Shown here: piece by piece, positions 1-10,180 of the stretch | Numbering within the stretch: the stretch's first letter is position 1 | Layout of the letters: each line of letters opens with the position of its first letter | Source of the DNA: an uncultured Bacteroidales bacterium | GTDB taxonomy: Bacteria; Bacteroidota; Bacteroidia; Bacteroidales; WCHB1-69 | Direction: 5' to 3' | DNA: 64,000 nt | Assembly (NCBI GenBank): GCA_905233625.1 | Contig: CAJOFJ010000005.1 | Span: 126,119 to 190,118 of the forward strand | Notes under the pieces: model-generated | Told to the model about the DNA's origin: nothing | Seen by the model: only the letters and a program-made list of their open reading frames with translations | Database searches by the model: none | Made by a program: the position numbers and the translations under genes

Positions 1-1265
1 TCATCAAAGCCTACCAGGAAGAGCGCTTGCGTGACATGTTGCAGTATCTGCAAACCCATTCTCCCTATTATCAAAGGCTTTTTGAAGAAAACCATATCCA
101 TATTGCTTCTATTAAGACCTTAGAAGACCTGCAACACATTCCTTTCACCGAAAAGAAGGACTTGCAGCAGCATAATATGGAATTCCTTTGTGTTCCCAAA
201 GAGAAAATCATTGACTATATCACCACTTCGGGCACTTTGGGCGACCCCGTGACCTTTGCCTGTACCGATGCCGATTTGGATCGACTGGCTTACAACGAAG
301 CCCTCTCTTTTGCCTGTGCCGGACTGAAGCCAGGTAATGTGTTACAACTGATGACCACCATGGACAAGCGCTTTATGGCAGGACTGGCCTACTTTCTGGG
401 ACTGCGCAAATTGGGAGCCGGGGTTATCCGTGTAGGCAACGGCATTCCCGAACTGCAATGGGACACCATACAGCGCATCCAGCCAGACACGGTAATGTGC
501 ATTCCCTCTTTCATTCTTAAACTGATAGAATATGCTGAAAATCACAATATTGACTACAAAAACTCCAGCATTAAACGCATTATCGGCATTGGAGAGGGCT
601 TACGCGACCAGAACTTTCAGTTGAATGCATTAGGACAGCAAATCAAAAGCAAGTGGAATGTGGAACTGTACGCCACCTACTCGTCTACCGAAATGAGCAC
701 AACCTTCCCCGAGTGTCAGTATTCCTGTGGCGGACATCACCATCCCGAACTGATTATTGTGGAAATCATCGGCGAAGACGACAAACCTGTCCCGGAAGGT
801 GAAGTGGGCGAAGTGGTCATCACCACTTTGGGGGTGGAAGGTATGCCGTTGCTACGCTTCCGCACTGGCGACATGGCCAGCATCCACACTGAACCCTGCC
901 GCTGCGGACGCCACTCCTTCCGCATCAGTCCCATCGTGGGCCGCAAAAACCACATGATCAAGTACAAAGGAACCACACTTTATCCGCCGGCTATCGCCGA
1001 TGTGCTCAGCAATACCGGCTATGTGGAAAACTACTACATCACCCTGAATACCAATCCCAAAACCGAAACCGACGAAGTTATCATCACCGTGGGCGTAAAA
1101 GAAGGCACAGACTTTGATGTCATTAAAGATCTGAAAGACAGATTCCGCGCTAAAATCCGAGTGGCTCCCGACATTGTCATTGACAGTGCCGAACATGTCC
1201 GCCAAAAGAACTTTCCCGCCATGAGCCGCAAACCCGTCACCTTCTTCGATAACCGGAAACACTAG
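1..1265 (+). CDS. Phenylacetate-CoA ligase / AMP-dependent adenylate-forming family protein, 5' end cut by window edge
   Basis: ORF 27..1265 starts at an internal TTG; the frame stays open upstream (IKAYQEERLRDML). Motifs TSGTLGDPVTF and RTGDMASI typical of the PaaK-like family. Confidence 0.85.
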   Translation, partial: IKAYQEERLRDMLQYLQTHSPYYQRLFEENHIHIASIKTLEDLQHIPFTEKKDLQQHNMEFLCVPKEKIIDYITTSGTLGDPVTFACTDADLDRLAYNEALSFACAGLKPGNVLQLMTTMDKRFMAGLAYFLGLRKLGAGVIRVGNGIPELQWDTIQRIQPDTVMCIPSFILKLIEYAENHNIDYKNSSIKRIIGIGEGLRDQNFQLNALGQQIKSKWNVELYATYSSTEMSTTFPECQYSCGGHHHPELIIVEIIGEDDKPVPEGEVGEVVITTLGVEGMPLLRFRTGDMASIHTEPCRCGRHSFRISPIVGRKNHMIKYKGTTLYPPAIADVLSNTGYVENYYITLNTNPKTETDEVIITVGVKEGTDFDVIKDLKDRFRAKIRVAPDIVIDSAEHVRQKNFPAMSRKPVTFFDNRKH

Positions 1266-1290
1266 GCAATAATCAAGGGTGGATGAGTTT

Positions 1291-1336
1291 AAAATTCAAA
1301 ATTCAAAATTCAAAGCTCATTGCTCATTGCTCAAAA
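1291..1336. repeat. Heptamer word arrays TTCAAAA and TTGCTCA
   Basis: attcaaaattcaaaattcaaa gctcattgctcattgctca. Confidence 0.85.
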
Positions 1337-1390
1337 CCCCAAGCCCAAAGCCCATAACCTTCTAACCCTCTCACCCTTAATCCCCGCAAC

Positions 1391-2527
1391 ATGAACCAAT
1401 TCGAAAACACCAGACCATACAACGACCAGGAAATTCCCTCTGCGGTAGCCCGAGTGGCAGCCAGTCCTTTCTTTGGCAACATTGTCCAGTACCTGTTTCC
1501 CAACCAGAACACTGAATATATCAGGAAGGAATTTCTTAAATTGAGAACGGTCAAAGAGTTCCAGCAGAAATTCATGCTTCAAGCCCTCAACAGCATATTG
1601 CAGCAAACCAGCAAAGGCTTGCAGTATGAAGGATTTGAGCAGTTGGACCAGCAACATAATTATATGTTCATTGCCAACCATCGTGATATTTTGCTGGACG
1701 CCGCCCTGCTACAGGTCATTTTGGACAAGCACCAACTCGACACCAGCGAAATCACTTTCGGCAGCAATCTCATGCAGGGGGGGCTGGTCATTGACATTGG
1801 CAAAATGAACAAAATGTTCCGCATCGTAAGAGGGGGTTCTGTTCATAATTTCTACAGAAACTCTTTGGAAGTCTCGTCCTATATGCGATATGCCATTCTT
1901 GAAAAGCACCAGTCGGTATGGATTGCCCAACGCAACGGTCGCACCAAAAACGGCAACGACCATACTGAAATCGCCGTTTTGAAGATGTTCTCCATTAGCA
2001 GCGACAAAGACTTCATCGACAACATGGCGGAACTTAACATTACCCCTATCGTCACCTCCTATGAATACGAGCCTTGTGTCTTTCTCAAAACACAGGAATT
2101 GTATATATCACAGTATCAGCAATATATAAAAGAGACGGGCGAGGATTTGAACAGCATTGTCCTGGGCATCATCCAGCCCAAAGGAAGCATCAGCGTATGC
2201 GCCACGCCGACCATCACCACCGAAGAGCTGCAATACTGTGACGGTTTCGACAAAAACGACAAATTCGCCCACTTGGCCCAACTCATCGACCAAAGAGTGT
2301 ATTCGCATTATAAACTATGGAAGAACAACTACATTGCATACGACCTGCTGGAGAACGGTGACAAATACGCCCAAGAATATACGCCTGAGGAGAAAAAAGC
2401 CTTTGAGAAATATATGAAAGAAGGACTTAAATCCTTGGTTGGCGAAGCAGATGAGTTGAAGAGTATCTTTCTCAATATTTATGCGAATCCTGTACGGAAC
2501 AAGGAACAGCTGACATCGCAACTCTAA
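1391..2527 (+). CDS. 1-acylglycerol-3-phosphate acyltransferase-like (PlsC/PlsB superfamily) protein
   Basis: 378 aa; acyltransferase motif NHRDILLDA and IVRGGS. Confidence 0.7.
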   Translation: MNQFENTRPYNDQEIPSAVARVAASPFFGNIVQYLFPNQNTEYIRKEFLKLRTVKEFQQKFMLQALNSILQQTSKGLQYEGFEQLDQQHNYMFIANHRDILLDAALLQVILDKHQLDTSEITFGSNLMQGGLVIDIGKMNKMFRIVRGGSVHNFYRNSLEVSSYMRYAILEKHQSVWIAQRNGRTKNGNDHTEIAVLKMFSISSDKDFIDNMAELNITPIVTSYEYEPCVFLKTQELYISQYQQYIKETGEDLNSIVLGIIQPKGSISVCATPTITTEELQYCDGFDKNDKFAHLAQLIDQRVYSHYKLWKNNYIAYDLLENGDKYAQEYTPEEKKAFEKYMKEGLKSLVGEADELKSIFLNIYANPVRNKEQLTSQL

Positions 2528-2541
2528 ATTTGAAGCAAACT

Positions 2542-3897
2542 ATGTTGTACATCGCGAAAAGAGGCATTATTATACTATTGTTGCTCTTTAGTATTGCAAT
2601 ACAGGCTCAGTCTGTCCATGAGACTTCCTGTAATGACAGCATAGTCCCCTATCAGGTGATGGACAGTCACGATTACAGCTTTAAGGAACTTATGGACGAG
2701 GGCATCAACACACTTGCGCGTCAGCTGGATGTACTGCACGTTCCTGTCAAAAAGTTTCAGTTTGTCATTAAAGACCATATTAAAAGACATCCTTTTTCAT
2801 TGAATAAAGGAAAATATCGCTTAAAAAACGTCACCTTCCGTGCCATATCTTTCGCCTACGCCTCCAGTTCACCCGAAGGAGAGCCGGTAATGCTTTCAGG
2901 ACTTGTCACAATCCCTATTATTGATGACAACAAACCTAAAAAAATGCTCGTTCAACACCGCATTCTGGCACCCAGCTACAGTATTGCGCCTTCGAACAGT
3001 CTTCCGTTTGAAGCTGTGCTGACAGCGGACAACACAGTGTGTGTGTTTCCCGACTACTATGGGTGCGGGATTACAGAAGGCAAGAATCTGCCTTACGTAT
3101 CGCTTAATTATCATGGGCGTTGCGCGACGGAATGCGTGCTGGCGGCACTTCTCATTTTGCAAGATGCCGGAATAGAGCTCGCCGACAATTTCTACACCTG
3201 GAATACCGGCTACAGCCAAGGCGGTGGTTATGCCTTGGCAGTTCACAAATATATTGAGACCTCATTGCCTGACAGTTTGGCACGTCGCATCAATTTGAAA
3301 TGGAGTTTATGCGGTGGTGGGGTATATAGGCCATCCGAATTCTACAAACATGCCATCGCAACCGGCAACATGGGTACCACACCTGCAGTATTTATGCAAG
3401 GACTCCGCAGCCTCTTTTTCGGGCACAAAGACCGCATGATGGGTTCAACCATACGCGACTACCTTTCGGAAAAAGCCATAGCGTTAGGATTGGATAGTTT
3501 GTTGCTCACCTACGATGACGGTCTTTGGGATTTAGTGGACAGGATGGGTGAAAATGGTTTGAGAAACGACCCTGCCAACTACTTTTGCCCTACGATGCTT
3601 GACACCTCTGCAACACAATTCAAAAAATTAATATCGGCTTTCGAATTGGACGACTGTTCTCTGGGATGGCATCCAAGCTCTCCCATAGTCTTTTATCATT
3701 CCAAAAAAGACAATTGTGTGCCCTATCAGCAAGCTGTAAACGCACATAGAAACTTTTCGGATTCTGGCGCAAGCTGTACACTGGTTAATCCTAAATCCAA
3801 CGGATCCCACGTGTTCACAAGCGTTTTCTACTACGCCAAGATTCTTCGAATGAAAGAAGAAAAACTTTATAAAAAATATTTCATATCCAAGAAATAG
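2542..3897 (+). CDS. Secreted alpha/beta hydrolase (secretory lipase-like)
   Basis: Signal peptide (GIIILLLLFSIAIQAQ), nucleophile elbow GYSQGG, C-terminal SHVFTSVFYY. ORF track start 2530 is a TTG; ATG at 2542. Confidence 0.65.
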   Translation: MLYIAKRGIIILLLLFSIAIQAQSVHETSCNDSIVPYQVMDSHDYSFKELMDEGINTLARQLDVLHVPVKKFQFVIKDHIKRHPFSLNKGKYRLKNVTFRAISFAYASSSPEGEPVMLSGLVTIPIIDDNKPKKMLVQHRILAPSYSIAPSNSLPFEAVLTADNTVCVFPDYYGCGITEGKNLPYVSLNYHGRCATECVLAALLILQDAGIELADNFYTWNTGYSQGGGYALAVHKYIETSLPDSLARRINLKWSLCGGGVYRPSEFYKHAIATGNMGTTPAVFMQGLRSLFFGHKDRMMGSTIRDYLSEKAIALGLDSLLLTYDDGLWDLVDRMGENGLRNDPANYFCPTMLDTSATQFKKLISAFELDDCSLGWHPSSPIVFYHSKKDNCVPYQQAVNAHRNFSDSGASCTLVNPKSNGSHVFTSVFYYAKILRMKEEKLYKKYFISKK

Positions 3898-4812
3898 CTA
3901 AGCCAAGGACAAGTCCAACATCTTGAGAATAGGACTCTTAGCTTTCTCAATGGTTTCCGGATCCAGCAAAAGCTCGGGTTTTTCATCCAACAAAGCCTGA
4001 TAGATATTTTCCAAATTATTCTTCTTCATGGAGCGACAAATGCAAGCTTCTTGATTATCAGCAGAATAAAAGATTTTATCAGGATTCTGTTTTTTCATCT
4101 CGTGGAGGATACCATTTTCGGTGATCACCACAAATTCTTTATTTTCCGAGGCGGCAACATACTTGAGCATAGCGGCAGTGGAGCCTACGAAATCAGCCAG
4201 TTCCAGCACTTCTCGCTTACATTCAGGATGTGCAATCACCTGAGCATCAGGATATTTAACTTTTAATTCCTGTACCATAGCAGCACTCCAGCGGGCATGG
4301 ACACAGCAGTCGCCATGCCACAACACCATCTGGCGACCCGTTTGTTGGTTGATATAATCCCCCAGATTTCTGTCCGGCACAAACACGATCTTCTCGTCAG
4401 CGGGGAGAGCGTTGACAATTTTCAGTGCATTACCAGAAGTTACGATAATGTCGCTCATTGTCTTCACCGCGGCGGTGCAATTGATATAGGCCAAAATCTT
4501 ATGGTCGGGATAATCCTTCATAAAATCTGCCAATTCCTCCGCGTCGCAGCCATCGGCCAGGGAACAACCCGCTTTCATGTCGGGAATCAGCACTTTTTTG
4601 GAGGGATTCAAGATTTTGGCGGTTTCGGCCATAAAATGCACACCGGCAAACAAGATAATGTCGGCATCTGTCTGAGCAGCCTTTTGGGAAAGTCCCAAGC
4701 TGTCGCCTACAAAATCGGCCACCTCTTGAACTTCAGGTAGTGTGTAATAATGTGCCAGAATAATCGCATTCTTTTCTTTTTTCAGGGTTAAAACATCTTC
4801 TTTCGTGACCAT
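3898..4812 (-). CDS. nadA: Quinolinate synthase NadA
   Basis: 304 aa; AHYYTLPEVQEVADFVGDSLGLSQKA, PDMKAGCSLAD, HPECKREVLELADFVGSTAAM; conserved Cys ligands. Confidence 0.95.
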   Translation of the reverse strand: MVTKEDVLTLKKEKNAIILAHYYTLPEVQEVADFVGDSLGLSQKAAQTDADIILFAGVHFMAETAKILNPSKKVLIPDMKAGCSLADGCDAEELADFMKDYPDHKILAYINCTAAVKTMSDIIVTSGNALKIVNALPADEKIVFVPDRNLGDYINQQTGRQMVLWHGDCCVHARWSAAMVQELKVKYPDAQVIAHPECKREVLELADFVGSTAAMLKYVAASENKEFVVITENGILHEMKKQNPDKIFYSADNQEACICRSMKKNNLENIYQALLDEKPELLLDPETIEKAKSPILKMLDLSLA

Positions 4813-4854
4813 GGGGTTCAGGTTTCAGGTTACAGGTTTCAGAATTCAAAGTTC

Positions 4855-4897
4855 AATTCCCCTTCTTCTAGAAGGGGTGGCCGAAGGCCGGGGTAGT
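4855..4897 (-). repeat. CACTACCCC double-hairpin element
   Basis: Plus strand AATTCCCCTTCTTCTAGAAGGGGTGGCCGAAGGCCGGGGTAGT, reverse complement of the 39164 element with few differences. Confidence 0.88.
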
Positions 4898-4978
4898 CTA
4901 ATTCTTAGTTCTTAGTTCTTAATTTCATTAGCACATTAGCATATTGATAATTAGCGCATTAACTAATTAACCAATTTA

Positions 4979-5179
4979 CTAGTAAAACCCCTCTTCTTCG
5001 GGGGCGCAAAGCCAGATAATCAGATAAATCAGTCCACCACCACCACCAATCAGCAAAAGAATCAGAAAAATGATCCTGACAACGGTGGGATCAACGTTCA
5101 GATACTTGGCGAGGCCGCCGCATACACCGGCAATCTTACGGTCGGTGCGACTTCTTGTCAATCTTTTATAATCTTCCAT
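4979..5179 (-). CDS. PspC domain-containing membrane protein
   Basis: 66 aa; RTDRKIAGVCGGLAKYLNVDPTVVRIIFLILLL. Confidence 0.9.
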   Translation of the reverse strand: MEDYKRLTRSRTDRKIAGVCGGLAKYLNVDPTVVRIIFLILLLIGGGGGLIYLIIWLCAPEEEGFY

Positions 5180-5204
5180 AGCGATAATACAATATTTAGA
5201 AATG

Positions 5205-5212
5205 CAAAGATA
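5205..5212 (-). promoter_or_regulatory. Bacteroidota-type -7 box (TATCTTTG) for the pspC-domain gene
   Basis: Matches TAnnTTTG on the minus strand upstream of 5179. Confidence 0.6.
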
Positions 5213-5280
5213 ATAAAAAAAGACAAAAAGAAAACTCGTCGAAGTATCTTTTTCTTGGGCAGTGAAAAAGATTTTTTTAC

Positions 5281-5288
5281 TAACTTTG
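5281..5288 (+). promoter_or_regulatory. Bacteroidota-type -7 box (TAACTTTG) for the DUF853 gene
   Basis: TAnnTTTG match 35 bp upstream of the start. Confidence 0.6.
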
Positions 5289-5322
5289 CAGAATATTATT
5301 TCAGAACTAAAAACACAAGAAT

Positions 5323-6918
5323 ATGTACGACAATAATCGCGGGCTGTATGTGGCCCATTGCGCTGACGGAGCGTTAGCTATCCAAGGAAAAATGGCCAAC
5401 CGCCACGGCCTTATCGCTGGCGCCACCGGTACCGGCAAAACGGTTACCCTGCAAGTGATGGCCGAGACATTTTGCCAGGCAGGCATCCCCTGTTTCATGG
5501 CCGACATGAAGGGAGACCTCTCCGGCATCAGCCAAGCTGGCAAAATAAGCGGCTTCATTGAAAAAAGGATGCCCGAATTCGGCATTGAGAATCCGCAATT
5601 CCAAGCCTGCCCCGTACGTTTTTATGACGTTTACGGAGAGCAGGGCCATCCCATCCGCGCCACCATCTCGCAAATGGGGCCTCAATTGCTGTCCCGTTTG
5701 CTCGGTCTGAACGAGACCCAAGACGGAGTGCTGAACATCGTGTTCCGTGTCGCCGACGAATGTGGACTGCTGCTGCTTGACCTGAAAGACCTCCGCTCGG
5801 TGCTCGACTATGTGTCACAGCATGCCAAGGAATACACCACCCAGTATGGCAACATCTCCGCCACCTCTATCGGAGCCATCCAAAGAGCCCTTTTGCAGCT
5901 GGAAAACCAAGGTGCTGACAAATTCTTTGGAGAGCCCAGTTTCGACATTTATGACTTCTTGCAGACCGAAGGGGGCAAGGGTGTGATGAGCGTGCTGGCT
6001 GCCGACAAGCTGATGTTGCAGCCCAAATTGTACAGCACCTTCCTGCTGTGGCTGATGTCTGAGCTCTACTCTACTCTGCCCGAAGTGGGCGACCTGGACA
6101 TGTCCAAGCTGGTATTCTTCTTTGACGAGGCACACACCCTCTTTGAAGACACCTCCAAGGCCATGACCGACAAAATAGAGCAGGTTATCCGACTCATCCG
6201 AAGCAAGGGCGTCGGCATCTATTTCGTCACTCAGAGTCCCACCGACATTCCCGAGAACATTCTCGGACAGTTAGGCAACCGTGTACAACACGCCTTACGC
6301 GCTTACACACCCAAAGACCAGAAAGCCGTGCGCACCGCCGCCGACACCTTCCGCCCCAATCCCAACTTCAAGACCGACGAGGCCATCATGAACCTCGAAA
6401 CCGGCGAGGCTTTGGTCAGCTTCCTTGATGAAAAAGGCGCCCCAAGCATCGTGCAGCGGGCCAAGATACTGTTCCCTCTGTCACAAATCGGCGCCATCAC
6501 CGAAGGCCAGCGTTTGGATATCATCAAGCAAAGTCGTATTTATGGCAAGTATGACACCCCCATTGACCGCGACAGTGCCTTTGAGAAATTGCTGCGGGAA
6601 GCCGAGGAGGACAGTATGCCTGCAGTATCAGAGCAAGAAACGGAGATTCAGGCTGCAGATGGTAAAAACGAAAAACTTGAGGCTGCCAAAAGCAAAGGCA
6701 AGGGTTTCCTCTCAAAGGTAGTCAAAGCTGTGTTGACCGCTGCCACCGCCACCATCGCCACCTCTGTAGGCACAGCCGTCAGCAACAAAGTAACAGGCAA
6801 GAAGAGCAAATCGACCAAATCGACCACCGAAAAGATGGTGAAGAACACCACTTCCGCTGCCACCCGCACCATCACACGGGAACTGACGAGGGATATTCTG
6901 GGGAATCTGTTGAAATAG
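5323..6918 (+). CDS. DUF853 family HerA-like NTPase/helicase
   Basis: 531 aa; Walker A GATGTGKTVTL, Walker B KLVFFFDEAHTLFED, TQSPTDIPENILGQLGNRVQHALRAYTP. Confidence 0.9.
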   Translation: MYDNNRGLYVAHCADGALAIQGKMANRHGLIAGATGTGKTVTLQVMAETFCQAGIPCFMADMKGDLSGISQAGKISGFIEKRMPEFGIENPQFQACPVRFYDVYGEQGHPIRATISQMGPQLLSRLLGLNETQDGVLNIVFRVADECGLLLLDLKDLRSVLDYVSQHAKEYTTQYGNISATSIGAIQRALLQLENQGADKFFGEPSFDIYDFLQTEGGKGVMSVLAADKLMLQPKLYSTFLLWLMSELYSTLPEVGDLDMSKLVFFFDEAHTLFEDTSKAMTDKIEQVIRLIRSKGVGIYFVTQSPTDIPENILGQLGNRVQHALRAYTPKDQKAVRTAADTFRPNPNFKTDEAIMNLETGEALVSFLDEKGAPSIVQRAKILFPLSQIGAITEGQRLDIIKQSRIYGKYDTPIDRDSAFEKLLREAEEDSMPAVSEQETEIQAADGKNEKLEAAKSKGKGFLSKVVKAVLTAATATIATSVGTAVSNKVTGKKSKSTKSTTEKMVKNTTSAATRTITRELTRDILGNLLK

Positions 6919-6974
6919 TGATTAGGGAATAGGGATTAGTGGATAGGGATTAGGAATTAGTAGTAAGTGGTCAA

Positions 6975-7041
6975 CTGAAAACTGAAAACTGAAAACTGAA
7001 AACTATCGACTATTTACTATTAACTATCGACTATCAACTAT
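6975..7041. repeat. Heptamer word arrays CTGAAAA (x4) then CTATCAA/CTATCGA/CTATTAA
   Basis: Direct reading. Confidence 0.9.
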
Positions 7042-7739
7042 TTCTGTGGATTTGCCAAGGCCAGAATCAAGCCGAGGGCAACGCCTAACAGTGCAGCAAA
7101 CAGCACCTGCAAATTTGGCGGCAGGATGAAAGTGATGGTATGAGCAGGATACCAGAACAAGGGTATGGTTTTCTTGAAGACCAGACCCCACTGGACATCC
7201 CAGTTGATGCTATTCAACATGCGCTTCATATCCATGGGCTTCAGCAAACCGGCCACCGTGCCGCCCGTTTCCAAAATATGAATATCCGTGCATTTGTGGA
7301 AGGTCATCATCACTGGCGCGAAAATGGTATTCATGGCCACACTGACGCAGAAGGCGATGCCCACCTTTCCCCAGGTAAGAGTCGGGGAGTTGAACACATC
7401 CATCAGCGAAGCATAATCACAGGAGGCCACCTTGGACATGAAGAAGGGCGTTCCCGACTTGAAAATCAACATGGCCATGGTGATGCACATGCCTAAGAAG
7501 CCCCATACCATCATGCGCGGCAGCACACCGAAACCCGTTTCAGTATAAACACCCTTCCGGATGCGAAGGGCTAGCATCTCACCCAAAGTAGCCAGAATGG
7601 CGAATTTGAAGAATGCCATGATAAACGGATGAGTGGCCGTGGCGTTGTTAAACCATGCAAAGAAACCCGTAGCAGGGATAAAGAAGGGCGTTAACACGAT
7701 AATTACGCCGATAATCAACAACAAGTCTTGTTTTTTCAT
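7038..7739 (-). CDS. Integral membrane protein of unknown function
   Basis: Start at MKKQDLLLIIG; several hydrophobic segments; TATTTTTG box at 7760..7767. Confidence 0.7.
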   Translation of the reverse strand: MKKQDLLLIIGVIIVLTPFFIPATGFFAWFNNATATHPFIMAFFKFAILATLGEMLALRIRKGVYTETGFGVLPRMMVWGFLGMCITMAMLIFKSGTPFFMSKVASCDYASLMDVFNSPTLTWGKVGIAFCVSVAMNTIFAPVMMTFHKCTDIHILETGGTVAGLLKPMDMKRMLNSINWDVQWGLVFKKTIPLFWYPAHTITFILPPNLQVLFAALLGVALGLILALANPQK

Positions 7740-7949
7740 TTTTCCAAAGATGTAAAATGCAAAAATACGGTTTTTTGTTGAATTGTTGAATTGTTTATCT
7801 GTTGAATTGTTCACATCACAATCATGTAGAGACACAAGGAGCCGCGTATTTACCTGTGTGCCTTCGGCACTCTCGGTAAAAACAATATTTTTTTTATTTT
7901 TGCATTTGAAAAATCAGAATAAAAATAATCAATTATAATTGATAGCATC

Positions 7950-9551
7950 ATGAAGAAAAGAAGCCTCTTAACCCTGTTATTCAGCATCATTGTTTTATTT
8001 TCATACGCCCAGGACGAAGAATTGGTGGGTGCCAACTGCACCTCTATCATGGTGGGGCGCAAAGCCTCGGCCGACGGATCGGTCATCACCTCGCACACCT
8101 GCGACAGCAAGTACCGCACTTGGGTGACCATGGAGCCTGCCGCCGATCACAAGGAAGGCGCCATGCACAAGGTCTATAAAGGCACCATGCACACGCAGAC
8201 CTCCAACAGCATGGAAGGCATGGAACTGGCAGGCGAAATTCCAGAAGTTGCTCATACCTACGCTTATATGAACACCTCCTACCCTTGCATGAACGAGAAG
8301 CAACTGGCCATGGGCGAGAGCACTTTCTCCGGTCCCGATACGCTGGTGAACGAAAAGGGCATGTTTCTGATTGAGGAGCTGCAACGCATTGCCCTGCAAC
8401 GCTGCGACAATGCCCGCGACGCCATTTTGTTAATCGGCAAACTGATTAAAGAGTACGGCTATGGCGACGGTGGCGAGTGCATCACCATAGCTGACAAACG
8501 CGAAGTATGGCAGATGGAGATTTTGGGCGAAGGTCCCGACAAAATCGGCGGCATCTGGGTGGCCCAGCGTGTGCCCGACGACGAGGTGGCCGTGAGCTGC
8601 AACGTGGCCCGCATCGGCAAAATCAACCGAAAGGACAAAGACCACTTCCTCGCTTCCGACAACATCGAAGAGGTGGCAAAGAAATACGGTTTATGGGATG
8701 GCAAAGGCGACTTCATCTGGTGGAAAGCCTTCCCTTCAAGCTATTCCGGCAAAAAGAACTTCAAAGAACGTGAGTGGTACATTTTCAACGAGTTGAATCC
8801 TGACCTGCATCTGGACTTCGAGGCCGACGAGTTACCATTCTCCATCAAGCCCGCCGAAAAAGTGGATGTGCGCAAGGTGATGGAGCTGTTCCGCGCCAAC
8901 TACGAAGGCTCCGAGCTGCTGGACCAGACCGCCCAGCTGAAGATTGAGCGCAAGCGCAAGCAGAAAGACGGCAGCACCCTCATCGACACCATCGTGTGCC
9001 CCAACGCCAGCCCCTGGATGGATGCTAACGAACGTGCCCTGTATAACGCCCTGAAGCCCGGCACTGTGACCTTCTACCGTGGCGTGGCCATGTCGTGGTG
9101 CTCCTACTCTACCATCATCCAGTGCCGCGAATGGCTGCCCGACGAGGTAGGCGGCTTGTGCTGGTTCTCCTTGGAAAACCCGGGACAGAGCCCCCGCATT
9201 CCCATCTATGCCGGCGAGACCAAACTGCCCGCGGGCTTCAACATCTGCGGCCATTTCGGCTACAACGACAATGCCGTGCTGTGGCATTACCGCAAGGCCA
9301 ACAAGCTGGCCCAGGTAAGATGGGGCCGCACCAAAGACATTATGCTGAGCAGCATTCTCCGCTACGAGGATAAAGCCTTTGAAGAACTGCCCGCATTGGA
9401 AGACAAGGCTGTGAAGATGCTCAAAGATGGAAAGAAAGAAGACGCTGTAAAACTGCTGAACAACTACACCTCTGACTTTGCTGGCGCCACCCGCCAAACT
9501 TGGCAGGAGCTGGAACACAAATTCTGGGAGATGTTCTGGACAGGATTTTAA
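7950..9551 (+). CDS. Secreted C69 family peptidase (dipeptidase, PepD-like)
   Basis: 533 aa; signal peptide then NCTSIMVGRKASADGSVITSHTCDS with the N-terminal Cys typical of Ntn-type C69 peptidases; YGDGGECITIADKREVWQMEI. Confidence 0.9.
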   Translation: MKKRSLLTLLFSIIVLFSYAQDEELVGANCTSIMVGRKASADGSVITSHTCDSKYRTWVTMEPAADHKEGAMHKVYKGTMHTQTSNSMEGMELAGEIPEVAHTYAYMNTSYPCMNEKQLAMGESTFSGPDTLVNEKGMFLIEELQRIALQRCDNARDAILLIGKLIKEYGYGDGGECITIADKREVWQMEILGEGPDKIGGIWVAQRVPDDEVAVSCNVARIGKINRKDKDHFLASDNIEEVAKKYGLWDGKGDFIWWKAFPSSYSGKKNFKEREWYIFNELNPDLHLDFEADELPFSIKPAEKVDVRKVMELFRANYEGSELLDQTAQLKIERKRKQKDGSTLIDTIVCPNASPWMDANERALYNALKPGTVTFYRGVAMSWCSYSTIIQCREWLPDEVGGLCWFSLENPGQSPRIPIYAGETKLPAGFNICGHFGYNDNAVLWHYRKANKLAQVRWGRTKDIMLSSILRYEDKAFEELPALEDKAVKMLKDGKKEDAVKLLNNYTSDFAGATRQTWQELEHKFWEMFWTGF

Positions 9552-9625
9552 GCAGTTGAAAGCTGAAAACTGAAAGTTGAAAGTTATTGATTGAATAATG
9601 TAGGGACACTGCGGGCGGCCAGAGG

Positions 9626-10087
9626 CTACCAGAACTTCGCGGTGATATCCACGGGATTGCCATTCTGGTTGCGGTAAAGGCGCTGGTTGGTGGTGCGGGA
9701 TTTCAGGCCTCCCTTACCCGGCAGATACGGGCCAACTTTCACATAATCGAACTTCGAAAAATTCTGTGGCAGCTGCGTATTGCCGGAATACCAGGCCACT
9801 TTCAGGCGGCTTTTCTGACGAACGTATGCTGCCAATTGCTCCACACCTTGAGGGTTGGCATCCCCTCCCATGAAACAAAAACAGGTAATCTGCTTGCCAT
9901 ACTTCTTCAACATTGCATCCACCTCCGCCTCATTCAGCACATGGCCAATATCATTGTGCAGGTGCGGACTATGGCAGTTCTCACACCGATGCGGACAATT
10001 CGTGATGTTGACCGCCAAGGTCACTTCATCAGGAATCTCCTGGAAAACGATATCGAAGTTATAATACTTAAGAGCCACTGGTGTCAT
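9626..10087 (-). CDS. nrdG: Anaerobic ribonucleotide reductase activating protein (radical SAM)
   Basis: 153 aa; NITNCPHRCENCHSPHLH radical SAM cysteines, downstream of nrdD. Confidence 0.92.
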   Translation of the reverse strand: MTPVALKYYNFDIVFQEIPDEVTLAVNITNCPHRCENCHSPHLHNDIGHVLNEAEVDAMLKKYGKQITCFCFMGGDANPQGVEQLAAYVRQKSRLKVAWYSGNTQLPQNFSKFDYVKVGPYLPGKGGLKSRTTNQRLYRNQNGNPVDITAKFW

Positions 10088-10180
10088 TTTTTATCGTCAA
10101 GACGTGAAACCGTGGAGACGTGGAGACGAAATTGTGCTTTATCGTCTTAACGCCTCCACGTCTTAACGTCTTAACGCATT
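10088..10180. repeat. Word array GTGGAGAC / GTCTTAAC in the nrdD-nrdG gap, with inverted-repeat potential
   Basis: cgtggagacgtggagacg ... cgtcttaacgcctccacgtcttaacgtcttaacg. Confidence 0.8.

Noticed and set aside
4814-4978. Possible small RNA gene between nadA and the pspC-domain gene
   Set aside because: Content is fully accounted for by word arrays and a CACTACCCC element; no promoter-terminator pair seen.
8832-9518. 228-aa minus-strand ORF antisense to the C69 peptidase
   Set aside because: Shadow ORF, no motifs.
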